Notes: generated by a model from the sequence alone, not told the origin. DNA of 40,930 bases from Candidatus Anaerobiospirillum stercoravium (GCA_019113025.1 DXIF01000056.1:1-40930); one strand, 5' to 3'; positions 1 through 7,578 are shown, numbered from the stretch's first letter. Numbers and translations: made by a program.

Positions 1-491
1 ATTTTGATTTGAGCACCGCCGATGCCGCACAGAGCGCCGCCATCGCAGCTACCACCCGTAAGGTCATGACCATCGCGCAAGATTTAGGCGCCTATTGCGT
101 GGCCTCCGAGAGCTCAGGTGGCATCGTGGCACGTAACGACCGTGCGGCCTTTGAGCGCTTGGTCGCGCAAGTGCAGCTGCACCTGGAGTTTGCCCGCGAG
201 CTGAAGCTGCCTTATTGCTTAGAGCCGGTTTACTATCACGCGCTCAACAGCAAGGAGCGGGTGCTCGAGTTAAAGCGCCGCTTGGGGGCTGAATGTTTAG
301 AGCTCATTTATGACCCCACCAACCTTATGGCCCCTGAGTACTTAGAGCATCAAGAATCGTATATTGCCTCTTGCCTGACGGCCTTTGAGCCTATGACCTC
401 GGTTTTCCACATCAAGGACTTCTTGGTGGGAGCTGACACCTCGCACGGCTATCAGCGCTGCCGCTTAGGCTCAGGGCGCTTGCAAACCTGA
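1..491 (+). pseudogene. Sugar phosphate isomerase/epimerase (TIM barrel), middle part only
   Basis: The frame is open from the window edge (Phe-Asp precede the first possible TTG start at 9), so the beginning of this segment lies off the left end. The translation resembles the xylose-isomerase-like TIM-barrel family: an ASESSGG strand, the segment LPYCLEPVYYHAL, then LIYDPTNL and a VFHIKDFL metal-site strand. After RLGSGRL the frame ends abruptly with QT and a stop, about 35 residues before such proteins normally end. The missing N-terminus of the same family is found immediately to the right in opposite orientation. I read this as the inverted middle of one broken gene. Substrate unknown; the context suggests a keto-uronate or sugar acid. 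Confidence 0.75.
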
Positions 492-628
492 TCGAAGCTC
501 TCAATCCCGGCAATGGCCTTAGGCAACGCCAGCTGAATGCACTCAAAACCGCTATCGGCGATGCGGGCAAAGAGCTCATCGGGCGTCGCCTTACCAAAAT
601 CATGAGCACGGACACCAATCGTGATCAC
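452..628 (-). pseudogene. Inverted N-terminal fragment of the sugar isomerase
   Basis: Reading leftward from a GTG at 628, the translation is 58 residues: it begins MITIGVRAHDFGKATPDELF and continues with FECIQLALPKAI, then IAGIESFDQ. GVRAHDFGK and the CIQLAL.KAI strand are typical of the very start of this isomerase family. Similarity ends near base 487, after which the frame runs antisense through the plus-strand fragment until a TGA at 452. The fragment has its own upstream region with a sigma54-like promoter at 827-843, so it is the native 5' end of the gene. It cannot make a full protein in this configuration. Confidence 0.72.
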
Positions 629-661
629 AGCACCATACCTCTTACCACCAAATCACAACCA

Positions 662-734
662 AACCAGTTCAGCCAACCAGTTCAGCCAACCAGTTCAGAC
701 CAGTTCAGACCAGTTCAGACCAGTTCAGACCAGA
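662..734. repeat. Tandem repeat, 13-bp then 10-bp units
   Basis: Two copies of AACCAGTTCAGCC are followed by about four copies of the ten-base unit ACCAGTTCAG. The array lies in the presumed 5' leader of the inverted isomerase fragment, between its sigma54-like promoter and GTG start. Length variation here would change the leader but not a coding frame. Confidence 0.9.
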
Positions 735-762
735 TGCTAGCCCGCTTAACCCTATTTCATTT

Positions 763-781
763 TTGCAACAAAAATGTTGCA
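763..781. promoter_or_regulatory. TTGCAAC / GTTGCA inverted repeat, candidate operator
   Basis: TTGCAAC, six A/T bases, then GTTGCA form an inverted repeat. The same TTGCAA half-site recurs at 1157-1170 and three times at 5914-5974, always in control regions of this sugar-acid locus. I infer a binding site for a shared regulator. Which protein binds is not shown. Confidence 0.5.
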
Positions 782-826
782 CCATTAAAACAAAATTACG
801 CTCAGGGGCTCGTTTTAAGCTCTTAG

Positions 827-843
827 TGCAAACACTTGGCCAA
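827..843 (-). promoter_or_regulatory. Sigma54-like promoter for the isomerase gene
   Basis: On the minus strand the sequence TTGGCCAAGTGTTTGCA has GG and GC exactly ten bases apart and matches the sigma54 consensus TGGCAC-N5-TTGCA at most key positions. It points toward the GTG start at 628, giving a leader of about 190 nt. The sigma54 activator encoded at 3497 makes this assignment more likely. Confidence 0.55.
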
Positions 844-917
844 GTATGCACCCCCGAGGACGGGACCACTGCCATACCAGAGTTTTACCCGAGCGTACCA
901 GCCCGGCCGCGCGCCAA

Positions 918-942
918 GGCCATAAAATAAGGCTTTATGGCC
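918..942. repeat. Perfect inverted repeat GGCCATAAA / TTTATGGCC
   Basis: Nine-base arms flank a seven-base spacer, midway between two divergent sigma54-like promoters. It could be a shared activator site or a transcript hairpin. It is followed to 1020 by a very GC-rich stretch in which I see no gene. Confidence 0.5.
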
Positions 943-1029
943 CGCCTTCGGCCCCATAAGAGCCGAGCGGAGTCCGTTGCGGCGCGCCGCGGCGCCACGG
1001 CACGCGCGGCACAAGGCCGGAACGCAGCT

Positions 1030-1104
1030 ACTGATATATCAGTGGTTGAGTCCCAAAGCCGCTTTTTCAGCAGCTTGCAGTAAGATTGGTACTGGGATAT
1101 CAGT
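1030..1104. promoter_or_regulatory. Pair of ACTG..CAGT palindromes beside the sigma54 promoter
   Basis: ACTGATATATCAGT (1030-1043) and ACTGGGATATCAGT (1091-1104) are two near-identical palindromes 61 bp apart. The second touches the -24 element of the plus-strand promoter. The spacing is close to six helical turns, so cooperative binding of one dimeric regulator is plausible. Whether they are activator or repressor sites is open. Confidence 0.5.
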
Positions 1105-1120
1105 CGGCACGATTGCTGCT
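1104..1120 (+). promoter_or_regulatory. Sigma54-like promoter for the SDR gene
   Basis: TCGGCACGATTGCTGCT has GG at 1106-1107 and GC at 1118-1119, ten bases apart. The -24 half (GGCACG) matches consensus fully; the -12 half is CTGCT instead of TTGCT. It points to the dehydrogenase start at 1300, with a leader of about 170 nt containing TTGCAA boxes. Confidence 0.6.
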
Positions 1121-1156
1121 GTATCTTAGGAAAAAGGTGGTGACCGCGCCTTTTGG

Positions 1157-1170
1157 TTGCAAAATTGCAA
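1157..1170. promoter_or_regulatory. TTGCAAAATTGCAA palindrome
   Basis: This is a perfect 14-bp palindrome, repeated exactly at 5961-5974 upstream of the GH105 gene. A further half-site GTTGCA follows at 1179-1184. It lies downstream of the promoter at 1104, so it may be a repressor site or serve the divergent promoter at a distance. Confidence 0.55.
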
Positions 1171-1299
1171 CAACGAGGTTGCACCCATAAGCCCCATAAG
1201 ATTGCAAGCACGCTCCTAGGTGCGGTTGCACCACTGCCACCTCAGCCTTGCTGCTGCGTGGTAACCCCGATTGATTATTTTGAGACGAGGATTGTTTTT

Positions 1300-2052
1300 A
1301 TGGTGTTACAAGGTAAGACCGCTCTCATCACCGGCGGCAGCCGTGGTATCGGCCGTGCCATTAGTGAGCTCTACTATCAGGAAGGCGCGACCTTAATCGT
1401 GATGGCGCGCAACGAGCAAAAGCTCAAGGAAGCTTGCGCTCAGATCGATCGTGAGCACCAAGGGCGCGTCCATGCCATTGCCTGCGATGTAGGCAATAAG
1501 GACTCGATTGCCGCGGCCTTTGAGCAAATCAAGGCTCAGGGCTTGAGCGTAGACATTCTGGTCAACTGCGCGGGCATAAATATCCGTGAGCCTTTGGAAA
1601 CCTTTTCCTTGGAGTCGTGGAACAAGGTGATGGATGTGAACTTAACCGGTGCCTTCCTCATCACCCAAGCCTGCTTTGAGTTCATGAAGGATAAGGGCGG
1701 CAAGATTGTCAACATCGCCTCGCTCATGAGCGAGATTGCACGCCCGACCATCAGCGCTTACACCGCCTCCAAGGGCGGCATCAAGATGTTTACTCGCGCC
1801 ATCGCCATCGAGTGGGCCAAGTACAACATCCAAGCTAACGCCATTATTCCAGGCTACATCGCCACTGAGATGAACACCGCCTTAATTGAGGATGAGAAGT
1901 TCAATCGCTTCATCTGCGAGCGCACCCCGCAAGGGCGCTGGGGCAAGCCCGAGGAAGTGGCCGCCGCTGCTTTATTCTTTGCCACCCCAGCTGCGAACTT
2001 CATCACCGGCCAAGTGCTCGCCGTTGACGGCGGCATTTTAGCTGCGCTTTAA
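1300..2052 (+). CDS. SDR-family sugar-acid dehydrogenase (KduD/gluconate 5-dehydrogenase-like)
   Basis: A 250-residue classical short-chain dehydrogenase. The frame is open much further upstream, but MVLQGKTALITGG starts at ATG 1300, preceded by GACGAGGA. The cofactor loop GGSRGIG is near residues 13-19, the NCAG motif at about 89-92, and the catalytic Tyr154 and Lys158 sit in YTASKGG. It ends with the usual VDGG segment. Family members reduce or oxidise keto groups of gluconate-type acids with NAD(P). Near a GH105 hydrolase and a uronide-type permease, a role in reducing 5-keto-4-deoxyuronate or its isomer, as KduD does, is a reasonable inference. The exact substrate cannot be read from sequence. 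Confidence 0.88.
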   Translation: MVLQGKTALITGGSRGIGRAISELYYQEGATLIVMARNEQKLKEACAQIDREHQGRVHAIACDVGNKDSIAAAFEQIKAQGLSVDILVNCAGINIREPLETFSLESWNKVMDVNLTGAFLITQACFEFMKDKGGKIVNIASLMSEIARPTISAYTASKGGIKMFTRAIAIEWAKYNIQANAIIPGYIATEMNTALIEDEKFNRFICERTPQGRWGKPEEVAAAALFFATPAANFITGQVLAVDGGILAAL

Positions 2053-2127
2053 GCCTGAGCTGCGTTGCCGCAAGTTACGCCTAACTCTCGCTTCAAATTA
2101 CAAGGAGCGCAGTAACTGCCAAACCTA

Positions 2128-2150
2128 GGACAGCCCCTTAGGGGCTGCCC
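2128..2150. repeat. Intergenic GC-rich hairpin
   Basis: GGACAGCCCCT pairs with AGGGGCTGCCC with one mismatch. It lies between the SDR and hydroxyacid dehydrogenase genes and has no T-run, so it is more likely an RNA stability or REP-like element than a terminator. The two genes could share a transcript. Confidence 0.5.
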
Positions 2151-2179
2151 TGCGCCCCTTACGTTTACAGGATCAAACC

Positions 2180-3148
2180 ATGTCCGCCAAGATTTACATC
2201 ACCGATTGCGACCACGACAATATCAACGAAGAGACTGCGGTATTTGAACAGGCTGGAGTGCCATTTGAGTTAGTCCAGTGCAAGACTGAAGACGACTTAA
2301 TTGAAAAGCTGCAAGACGCCACCGCGGTATGCAACCAATACGCTCCATTTACCGAGAAGGTATTTGCCGCGCTGCCTAACCTCAAGATGGTCGTACGCTA
2401 CGGCGTGGGCGTTGATAATGTCGATTTACAGGCCGCTAGCCGCCACGGCGTGCAGGTGTGCAACGTCCCAGACTATGGCACCTTTGAAGTAGCCGACCAT
2501 GCCTTAGCCCTGATGTTAGAGTTAGTGCGCAAGGTCGGTAAGGCTAACGCCGAGGTTCATGCCGGGATTTGGGATTACGCCCGCTATATCCCAGTACGCC
2601 GCATCTCGACCTTAACCGTGGGTGTGATTGGCGTCGGCCGCATCGGCTCGGCCTTTGCCAAGCGCGTCCATGCCTTAGGCTGCAAGGTCATTGCCTATGA
2701 CATCAACTACGATCACGCTAAGCACGATTCTGAGTTAGGCTTTGTTGAGCTGTGCAGCAGCTTAGATGAGGTCTTAAACCGCGCTGACTTAATCTCCTTA
2801 CATTGCGGCTTAAATGCTGACAACCAGCACTTCATGAACAAGGAAAACTTTGCCAAGATGAAGCAAGGTGCCTTCTTTGTGAACGTCTCGCGCGGCGGCT
2901 TGGTCAATGAAGCCGACTTAGCTGAGGCCGTCGCCTCGGGCCACTTAACTGCCGCCGGTATCGACGTTACCTGCACCGAGCCATTGGTCGCCGACAGCCC
3001 ACTGCGTAAGGTCGAGAACATCATTATCACCCCACACATGGCTTGGTACGCCGTTGAGGCCGCCTCCGACCTCAAGACCAAGTGCGCCGAGGAAGCCGTA
3101 CGCGGTGCCCTAGGTCAGGCCCCACGCTGCCCTGTCAATAAGATCTAA
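2180..3148 (+). CDS. D-isomer-specific 2-hydroxyacid dehydrogenase
   Basis: A 322-residue NAD-dependent dehydrogenase of the SerA/CtBP superfamily. The Rossmann motif GVGRIG is near residues 150-155. The catalytic Arg lies in NVSRGGLVNEADL, the Glu in CTEPL, and the His in ITPHMAWY. It is shorter than SerA and lacks the ACT domain, so it is not the serine enzyme (a true serA is at 35753). AGGA precedes the ATG by six bases. It lies 128 bp downstream of the SDR gene in the same direction and probably acts on a 2-keto acid of the same sugar-acid pathway. The stop codon is the first of three TAA repeats ten bases apart. Confidence 0.85.
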   Translation: MSAKIYITDCDHDNINEETAVFEQAGVPFELVQCKTEDDLIEKLQDATAVCNQYAPFTEKVFAALPNLKMVVRYGVGVDNVDLQAASRHGVQVCNVPDYGTFEVADHALALMLELVRKVGKANAEVHAGIWDYARYIPVRRISTLTVGVIGVGRIGSAFAKRVHALGCKVIAYDINYDHAKHDSELGFVELCSSLDEVLNRADLISLHCGLNADNQHFMNKENFAKMKQGAFFVNVSRGGLVNEADLAEAVASGHLTAAGIDVTCTEPLVADSPLRKVENIIITPHMAWYAVEAASDLKTKCAEEAVRGALGQAPRCPVNKI

Positions 3149-3173
3149 GCAGCTTTAAGCAGATTTAAGCACC
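3144..3173. repeat. 10-bp tandem repeat carrying the stop codon
   Basis: Three units of the type TTTAAGCAGA begin at the gene's own stop. TAA occurs at 3146, 3156 and 3166, which places a stop codon in each of the three frames. See the related arrays at 9101, 14965, 22579 and 35711. Confidence 0.85.
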
Positions 3174-3496
3174 ATCTGATGGGCGCTCCGGGGGAGGATG
3201 CCCCGCACCGGCCAAAGCCAGGTGCGGGCAGCCTCCCTTGTCGTATCGGGCCCACCTACGCGCGGCGCGTGCGTGCACCATGCCACGCATCTGCGTGCAA
3301 CGCGCAATATGCACCATACCGCGTGCAATGCGCAGCGTGCACCGTACCGCGTGCAACGCGCGCCGTAAAGCGCGCTTGCGTGCAACGTACCGCGCGCTTG
3401 CGCTGGACAGCCCCGCCCCCTAAGATGAGGGGCTACGCGCCTCCAGCGCCTCACCATCTGTCCCACTAACCCAGCCGCTCAGCGGCGACAACAACC
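3149..3496. other. Intergenic region with degenerate 28-bp repeats
   Basis: There is no convincing gene here; open frames on both strands are low-complexity. CCCGCACC and GGTGCGGG (about 3200-3228) can form a hairpin. From 3293 a 28-bp unit starting GCGTGCAA is repeated twice almost exactly (3293-3320, 3321-3348) and then decays through 3391. Any promoter for the regulator gene at 3497 should lie here, but I see no clear match. Confidence 0.6.
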
Positions 3497-5653
3497 ATGG
3501 GCACGAGAGCAATGGCTGAAAACAAAATACTTGCGGCCTTAGTCGCAGCGACCCGGGAGCAAGCCCAGCTTGCCACCAAGCTGATCGATGAACAGCATCT
3601 TAAGATTAAGGTGTACGAGTACTATGCCGGGTTGTTAGAGGAAATGCGCCCCTTAGGCTACCAATTGGTCATTGCCTCCGGCTCGCTGGCCGCCCGCTTT
3701 CGCCAGTGGCCCGATGTCACCGTACTTGAGCTCAATCCTGATCTAGCCTCCCTGTTAAGCGACTTTTTGGCGCTAGCACGCCAAGGAGCGCGCAAAATCG
3801 TGCTCTTAGCGCACGAAAACATCGTGACCCAGTACCATCAGCTCAGCTTGCATTGGCTCGAACAGCAGCAAATCGAGCTCATTATGTACCCCGTCCATGA
3901 GGACAAGGACATTCCGCTGGTACTAGCCGATGGCATCTTGGGCAAGTGCGATGCGGTAGTGACCGGGGCGCTGGCCGCGCACTACATCAGACAGCGCTAT
4001 CCCCAGCTCTTGTGCCGCACCTTCTCGCTCTCTGAGCTCAGCCTCACCAATGTCATCAATGCCGCGCGCCGCATTTTGCACCTAGAAAAGGTTAAGCGGC
4101 TGCAACTGACCCGCCTTGATCTCATCATCGACAATATCCAAGAGGGCATCATCATCTTCAACAAGAAGCAGGAGACGGTGTTCCACAATGCCTTAGCCGA
4201 TAAAATCCTCAAGGACTACGACTTGGCGCACTGGTATGAGACGCTCCAGCCTTTGTTTGAGACGACGCGCAATGTGCACGCGGTGGTGACCTTGGGGCAA
4301 AGCCAGCTTTTGATGCACACCATGCGCTTTATCTTCCCAGACACCGACATCGACAACCATGTGGTGGTGTTGCAAGAAGCGAGCGCCATCGAAAATAACG
4401 AGCACAGCATCCGGCGCCACAATATCACCAAGGGTCTGATTGCCAAGGCGACCTTTGACTCCATGATCCTCAAAGATCCGAGCATGTTTGCTCTGATCGA
4501 GCGCGCCAAGCTCTTTGCCCGTACCGACTCGACCGTGCTCATCTACGGCGAAACCGGCGTGGGTAAGGAAGTGCTCGCCCAGTCGATGCACAATCACTCA
4601 ACGCGGCGCCATGAACCCTTTGTCTCGCTCAACTGCGCTTCGCTCCCAGCCTCCTTGATCGAAAGCGAGCTCTTTGGCTATGCCGAGGGCGCCTTCACCG
4701 GCGCGCGCAAGCAAGGCAAGAAGGGCTTATTTGAGCTGGCCAATAAGGGCACCATATTCTTAGATGAAATCGGCGAGCTCTCCTTGGACGTGCAAAGCCG
4801 CCTCTTGCGCGTGCTCCAAGAGCGCGAGGTCATGCGCGTGGGCGATGACAAGATCATTCCCTTAGATGTCCGCGTCATCTGCGCCACCAATCGCGACTTA
4901 CTGCACATGGCGCAGCAAGGGACCTTTCGCCTCGACCTCTACTATCGCGTTAATGTCTTAAGCATCATGGTGCCGCCGCTGCGCGCCCGCCCCCTGGACA
5001 TCTTGGAGCTCTTCACCACCTACGTAAAGCGCTTTTTGGGCAAGGCCAAGGGCGCACAGCTTAACATTGACCCCGAGGTCGTGACCCTGCTTAACTCCTA
5101 CCAATGGCCGGGCAATATCCGCGAGCTGCGCAATATCGCCGAGGCGGTCACCTTGTATGGGCCCCACATCACCGTGCAGACCATCCGCGATGTCATGGGC
5201 TTAAACGAGCAGCGGGTCCCCCCGCTCCCATTGAGCATGGACGCGCTCACCCTAACCGCGCCCCCCTCAAACCAAGTCAGCCCGTCGGCCCTTAGCCCAC
5301 TGTCCCAGCCGCAACCTGAGCTGACCTCACCCAAGTTTCCACCCGAGCTCACCCCTGAGCGCTTAGTGCAGGCGGCCTTAGCCACCGTAGGTAACGACAG
5401 CTTGATTGATGAACACAGTGGCCACACTGCCTTTAAGCTCAGCTTCGAGGCGGGCTTTTCGCTGCGCGACGTCGAGCAAGCCGTGCTCAAGGAGCTATTG
5501 CGCCACCGCTCAACCAAGGAAGTGTGCGCCATGCTCGGCATCAACCGCGTCACCCTCTGGCGCAAGCTCAAAGACGCCGCCCCCGCTGAAGAGGTAAGCG
5601 CCGCAAGTGAGGAGCCGCGCGCCGAACCGGCGCCCGCCCCGACCACGCACTAA
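3497..5653 (+). CDS. PrpR-type sigma54-dependent transcriptional activator
   Basis: A 718-residue enhancer-binding protein. Residues about 20-185 resemble the PrpR N-terminal sensor. A PAS-like stretch follows (LIIDNIQEGIIIFNKKQETVFHN, about 205-240). The AAA+ domain has Walker A GETGVGKE at 351-358, the sigma54-contact loop GAFTGA at 398-403, and a Walker B strand near 417-425. After a Pro-rich linker, a Fis-type helix-turn-helix lies at about 668-694 (TKEVCAMLGINRVTLWRKLK). No receiver domain is present, so it probably senses a small metabolite directly. ATG 3512 is an alternative start. Sigma54-like promoters at 827, 1104 and 6052 make it the likely activator of the surrounding genes. Confidence 0.9.
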   Translation: MGTRAMAENKILAALVAATREQAQLATKLIDEQHLKIKVYEYYAGLLEEMRPLGYQLVIASGSLAARFRQWPDVTVLELNPDLASLLSDFLALARQGARKIVLLAHENIVTQYHQLSLHWLEQQQIELIMYPVHEDKDIPLVLADGILGKCDAVVTGALAAHYIRQRYPQLLCRTFSLSELSLTNVINAARRILHLEKVKRLQLTRLDLIIDNIQEGIIIFNKKQETVFHNALADKILKDYDLAHWYETLQPLFETTRNVHAVVTLGQSQLLMHTMRFIFPDTDIDNHVVVLQEASAIENNEHSIRRHNITKGLIAKATFDSMILKDPSMFALIERAKLFARTDSTVLIYGETGVGKEVLAQSMHNHSTRRHEPFVSLNCASLPASLIESELFGYAEGAFTGARKQGKKGLFELANKGTIFLDEIGELSLDVQSRLLRVLQEREVMRVGDDKIIPLDVRVICATNRDLLHMAQQGTFRLDLYYRVNVLSIMVPPLRARPLDILELFTTYVKRFLGKAKGAQLNIDPEVVTLLNSYQWPGNIRELRNIAEAVTLYGPHITVQTIRDVMGLNEQRVPPLPLSMDALTLTAPPSNQVSPSALSPLSQPQPELTSPKFPPELTPERLVQAALATVGNDSLIDEHSGHTAFKLSFEAGFSLRDVEQAVLKELLRHRSTKEVCAMLGINRVTLWRKLKDAAPAEEVSAASEEPRAEPAPAPTTH

Positions 5654-5913
5654 CCCCCACGATCACGGCACCATTACGGCACCCATCCAAGCGGCGCGCC
5701 GCGGCCCAAGCTGCGGCGTGGTGGCCCCCGCCGCGCGCTGCCTACATCCTTGCGCAATCAGCCCGTCCCAACCGTCCCCAGCACCGTCCTCATGCGGCTA
5801 CACCTAGTGCGCGCGTATCCGGGCGCATGCAGCCCGGTGCTAGTATCCCAGCGCGCGTACCCCGGAGCGCGCGGTTACGGCGTGGTAACGTCCGCCCCAG
5901 CAGTGCGTTTAAA

Positions 5914-5974
5914 GTTGCAACATTGGCTTTGTTTGGTTGCAAGAATGAAACCAAATTCTTTTGCAAAATTGCAA
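5914..5974. promoter_or_regulatory. Cluster of TTGCAA boxes upstream of the sigma54 promoter
   Basis: GTTGCAAC (5914-5921), TTGCAAGAAT paired with ATTCTTTTGCAA (5937-5966), and TTGCAAAATTGCAA (5961-5974) follow one another. They lie about 80-140 bp upstream of the promoter at 6052, the usual position of enhancer sites for sigma54 activators. I infer binding by the activator encoded at 3497. Confidence 0.6.
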
Positions 5975-6031
5975 CCATAGCTACACTAGCATACTAGGCT
6001 TACAGCATATAAACAGCTTATTTATGCCGTT

Positions 6032-6044
6032 TGTATTGAATACA
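6032..6044. promoter_or_regulatory. TGTATTGAATACA palindrome
   Basis: A perfect palindrome around one central base, eight bases upstream of the -24 element. It could be an operator that overlaps polymerase binding; the regulator is unknown. Confidence 0.4.
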
Positions 6045-6051
6045 TCTCAGG

Positions 6052-6068
6052 TTGGCAAAGCTGTTGCT
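6052..6068 (+). promoter_or_regulatory. Sigma54 promoter for the GH105 gene
   Basis: TTGGCAAAGCTGTTGCT has GG at 6054-6055 and GC at 6066-6067, exactly ten bases between. TTGGCA and TTGCT both match consensus. It is the best of the three sigma54-like sites in the window and has clustered upstream boxes. Confidence 0.72.
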
Positions 6069-6216
6069 CTATAGAGCACAAAATGCGCGCGCGCCTGGTA
6101 ACGATGAAGCACGGGCTCAAGCCCAGCCTTAGTCCCTAGCACCGCCCCTGCGCGGGTACCACCCGCGCGCCCCCAATTGAGAGCTCCCCAGCACCCATAA
6201 AGAGGATTGGAAGAAT

Positions 6217-7311
6217 ATGCCGCATTACTCGGTACGCATGGCCGATAGCATCATGGCGCATCAGGTGACCTTAACCGACCACTATGGTTATGAGTACGGT
6301 ATGACCTTAGAGGGCATCTTAGACGTCTACCATGCCACCCATGAGCAAAAGTACTTGGACTTTGTGATTACCACCATGGATACCTTCGTCAACCAAGACG
6401 GCACGGTTAATGGCTATCGCATGGACGAGTACAACATCGACCACTTAAACAATGGCAAGGTCATGCTCAAGCTCTATGACATCACTGGGCAAGAGCGCTA
6501 CAAGCTCGCCGCTGCCCACCTCTATGAGCAGACCAAGACCCATCCGCGTACCAGTGAAGGCATCTTCTGGCATAAGGCCATCTACCCGCACCAAGTATGG
6601 TGCGACGGCTTGTACATGGGCGCTGCCTTTATGGCCGCTTACGTCAGCCGCTTTGGCTCCGAGCAAGACTTTGATGACATCGTAGCCCAGTTCACCAAGT
6701 CCTATCCGCACCTCAAGGATGAGGCAACCGGCCTGCTCTATCACGCTTGGGATGAGAGCAAGAGCATGTACTGGTGCAATAAGGAAACCGGCTTATCCGA
6801 GCACTTCTGGGGCCGCGCTATGGGCTGGTATGTCATGGCCTTAGCCGATGTCATTGAGCTCATGCCAGCAAGTCACTCCGGCCGCGCCCAATTGTGCACC
6901 ATCTTGCACGACTGTCTGCTGGCTTTAATCAAGGTGCAAGACCCTGAGGCTAAGGTGTGGTACCAAATTTTAAATCTCAAGGGCCGCAAGCAAAATTACC
7001 TCGAGGCCTCCGCCTCGTGCATGATTACCGCCGCCTTATTTAAGGGTCTGCGCTTAGGCGTAGTTTCCCAAGAGGAAGCCTTGGACGCAGCCACCCAAGC
7101 CTATCAAGGCCTGTTAGCTGAGTTCATCTTAGAGTGCCACGACGGCTACTTGAATTTAAACAAGATCTGCTACGTCGCAGGCTTAGGCGGCAAGACCTAC
7201 CGCGATGGCTCCTACGCTTACTACATGAGTGAGCCAATTATCAGCAACGAGCCTAAGGGCTTAGGCCCATTTATCTTCGCCAGCATCGAATCCGAGCGTT
7301 TGCAAGGCTAA
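6217..7311 (+). CDS. GH105-family unsaturated glycuronyl hydrolase
   Basis: A 364-residue protein, about the full length of the YteR/GH105 family, which removes the unsaturated uronic acid from oligosaccharides left by polysaccharide lyases. Family hallmarks are SVRMADSIM near the start, YRMDEYNIDHLNNGK (Asp70, Asp75), HKAIYPHQVWCDGLYMG (Asp130, in the position of the general acid), GLLYHAWDES, HFWGRAMGWYVMAL and NYLEASASCM. There is no signal peptide, so it acts in the cytoplasm on an imported disaccharide. The ATG follows AGAGGATTGGAAGA. The product would be a 4-deoxy-5-keto-uronate, a fitting substrate for the isomerase and dehydrogenases nearby. Pectin or rhamnogalacturonan is the likely source, but other lyase products are possible. 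Confidence 0.92.
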   Translation: MPHYSVRMADSIMAHQVTLTDHYGYEYGMTLEGILDVYHATHEQKYLDFVITTMDTFVNQDGTVNGYRMDEYNIDHLNNGKVMLKLYDITGQERYKLAAAHLYEQTKTHPRTSEGIFWHKAIYPHQVWCDGLYMGAAFMAAYVSRFGSEQDFDDIVAQFTKSYPHLKDEATGLLYHAWDESKSMYWCNKETGLSEHFWGRAMGWYVMALADVIELMPASHSGRAQLCTILHDCLLALIKVQDPEAKVWYQILNLKGRKQNYLEASASCMITAALFKGLRLGVVSQEEALDAATQAYQGLLAEFILECHDGYLNLNKICYVAGLGGKTYRDGSYAYYMSEPIISNEPKGLGPFIFASIESERLQG

Positions 7312-7402
7312 GGCTGCACCTGCACCCTATTCCTAATCCACGTCCTAATCCACGGCACCGCAGGCCCCGCTGCACGGCATGCGCAGTAAGGCCTAACCGG
7401 CC

Positions 7403-7422
7403 CAGATGCGGGGCCGCATCTG
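7403..7422. repeat. Perfect REP-like palindrome
   Basis: CAGATGCGG and CCGCATCTG flank GG. It lies between the GH105 and permease genes and has no T-run. It may stabilise or separate the two messages. Confidence 0.6.
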
Positions 7423-7578
7423 AGACCAAACCAGCCGCGCCGGGCAAAGCACAGCTGAGTCAGGTCAACTATCCCGCCTTATCCCCACGGCCGTACCGGG
7501 CTTTCACTGTTTATCCGGTACCGGGGGTAGGGCTACCGCTACTTGTCAGTTAGCCCCAACTTTTGAGGTTTGTCATTT

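Larger units (their letters stand above)
5654..6216. other. Control region of the GH105 gene
   Basis: A 560-bp stretch without a gene. The first part is GC-rich with hairpins such as CCGGGC / GCCCGG (5818-5836). From 5905 it turns AT-rich and contains the TTGCAA boxes, the TGTATTGAATACA palindrome and the sigma54-like promoter listed separately. The leader from that promoter to the GH105 start is about 140 nt. Confidence 0.6.

Noticed and set aside
662..734. Possible CRISPR array
   Set aside because: Units are 10-13 bp and directly adjacent, without spacers; no cas genes are in the window.
1153..1299. Upstream extension of the SDR protein by 49 residues
   Set aside because: It would run through the regulatory palindromes; ATG 1300 has a ribosome site and begins the standard SDR N-terminus.
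3155..3469. Overlapping open frames on both strands of about 100 codons
   Set aside because: The sequence is a GC-rich tandem repeat; the translations are Arg/Ala/Pro-rich, without ribosome sites or domain character.
7470..7532. CCGTACCGGG / CCGGTACCGGG as an inverted repeat before the permease
   Set aside because: The similarity comes mainly from the self-complementary core GGTACC; the arms do not pair convincingly as a longer stem.
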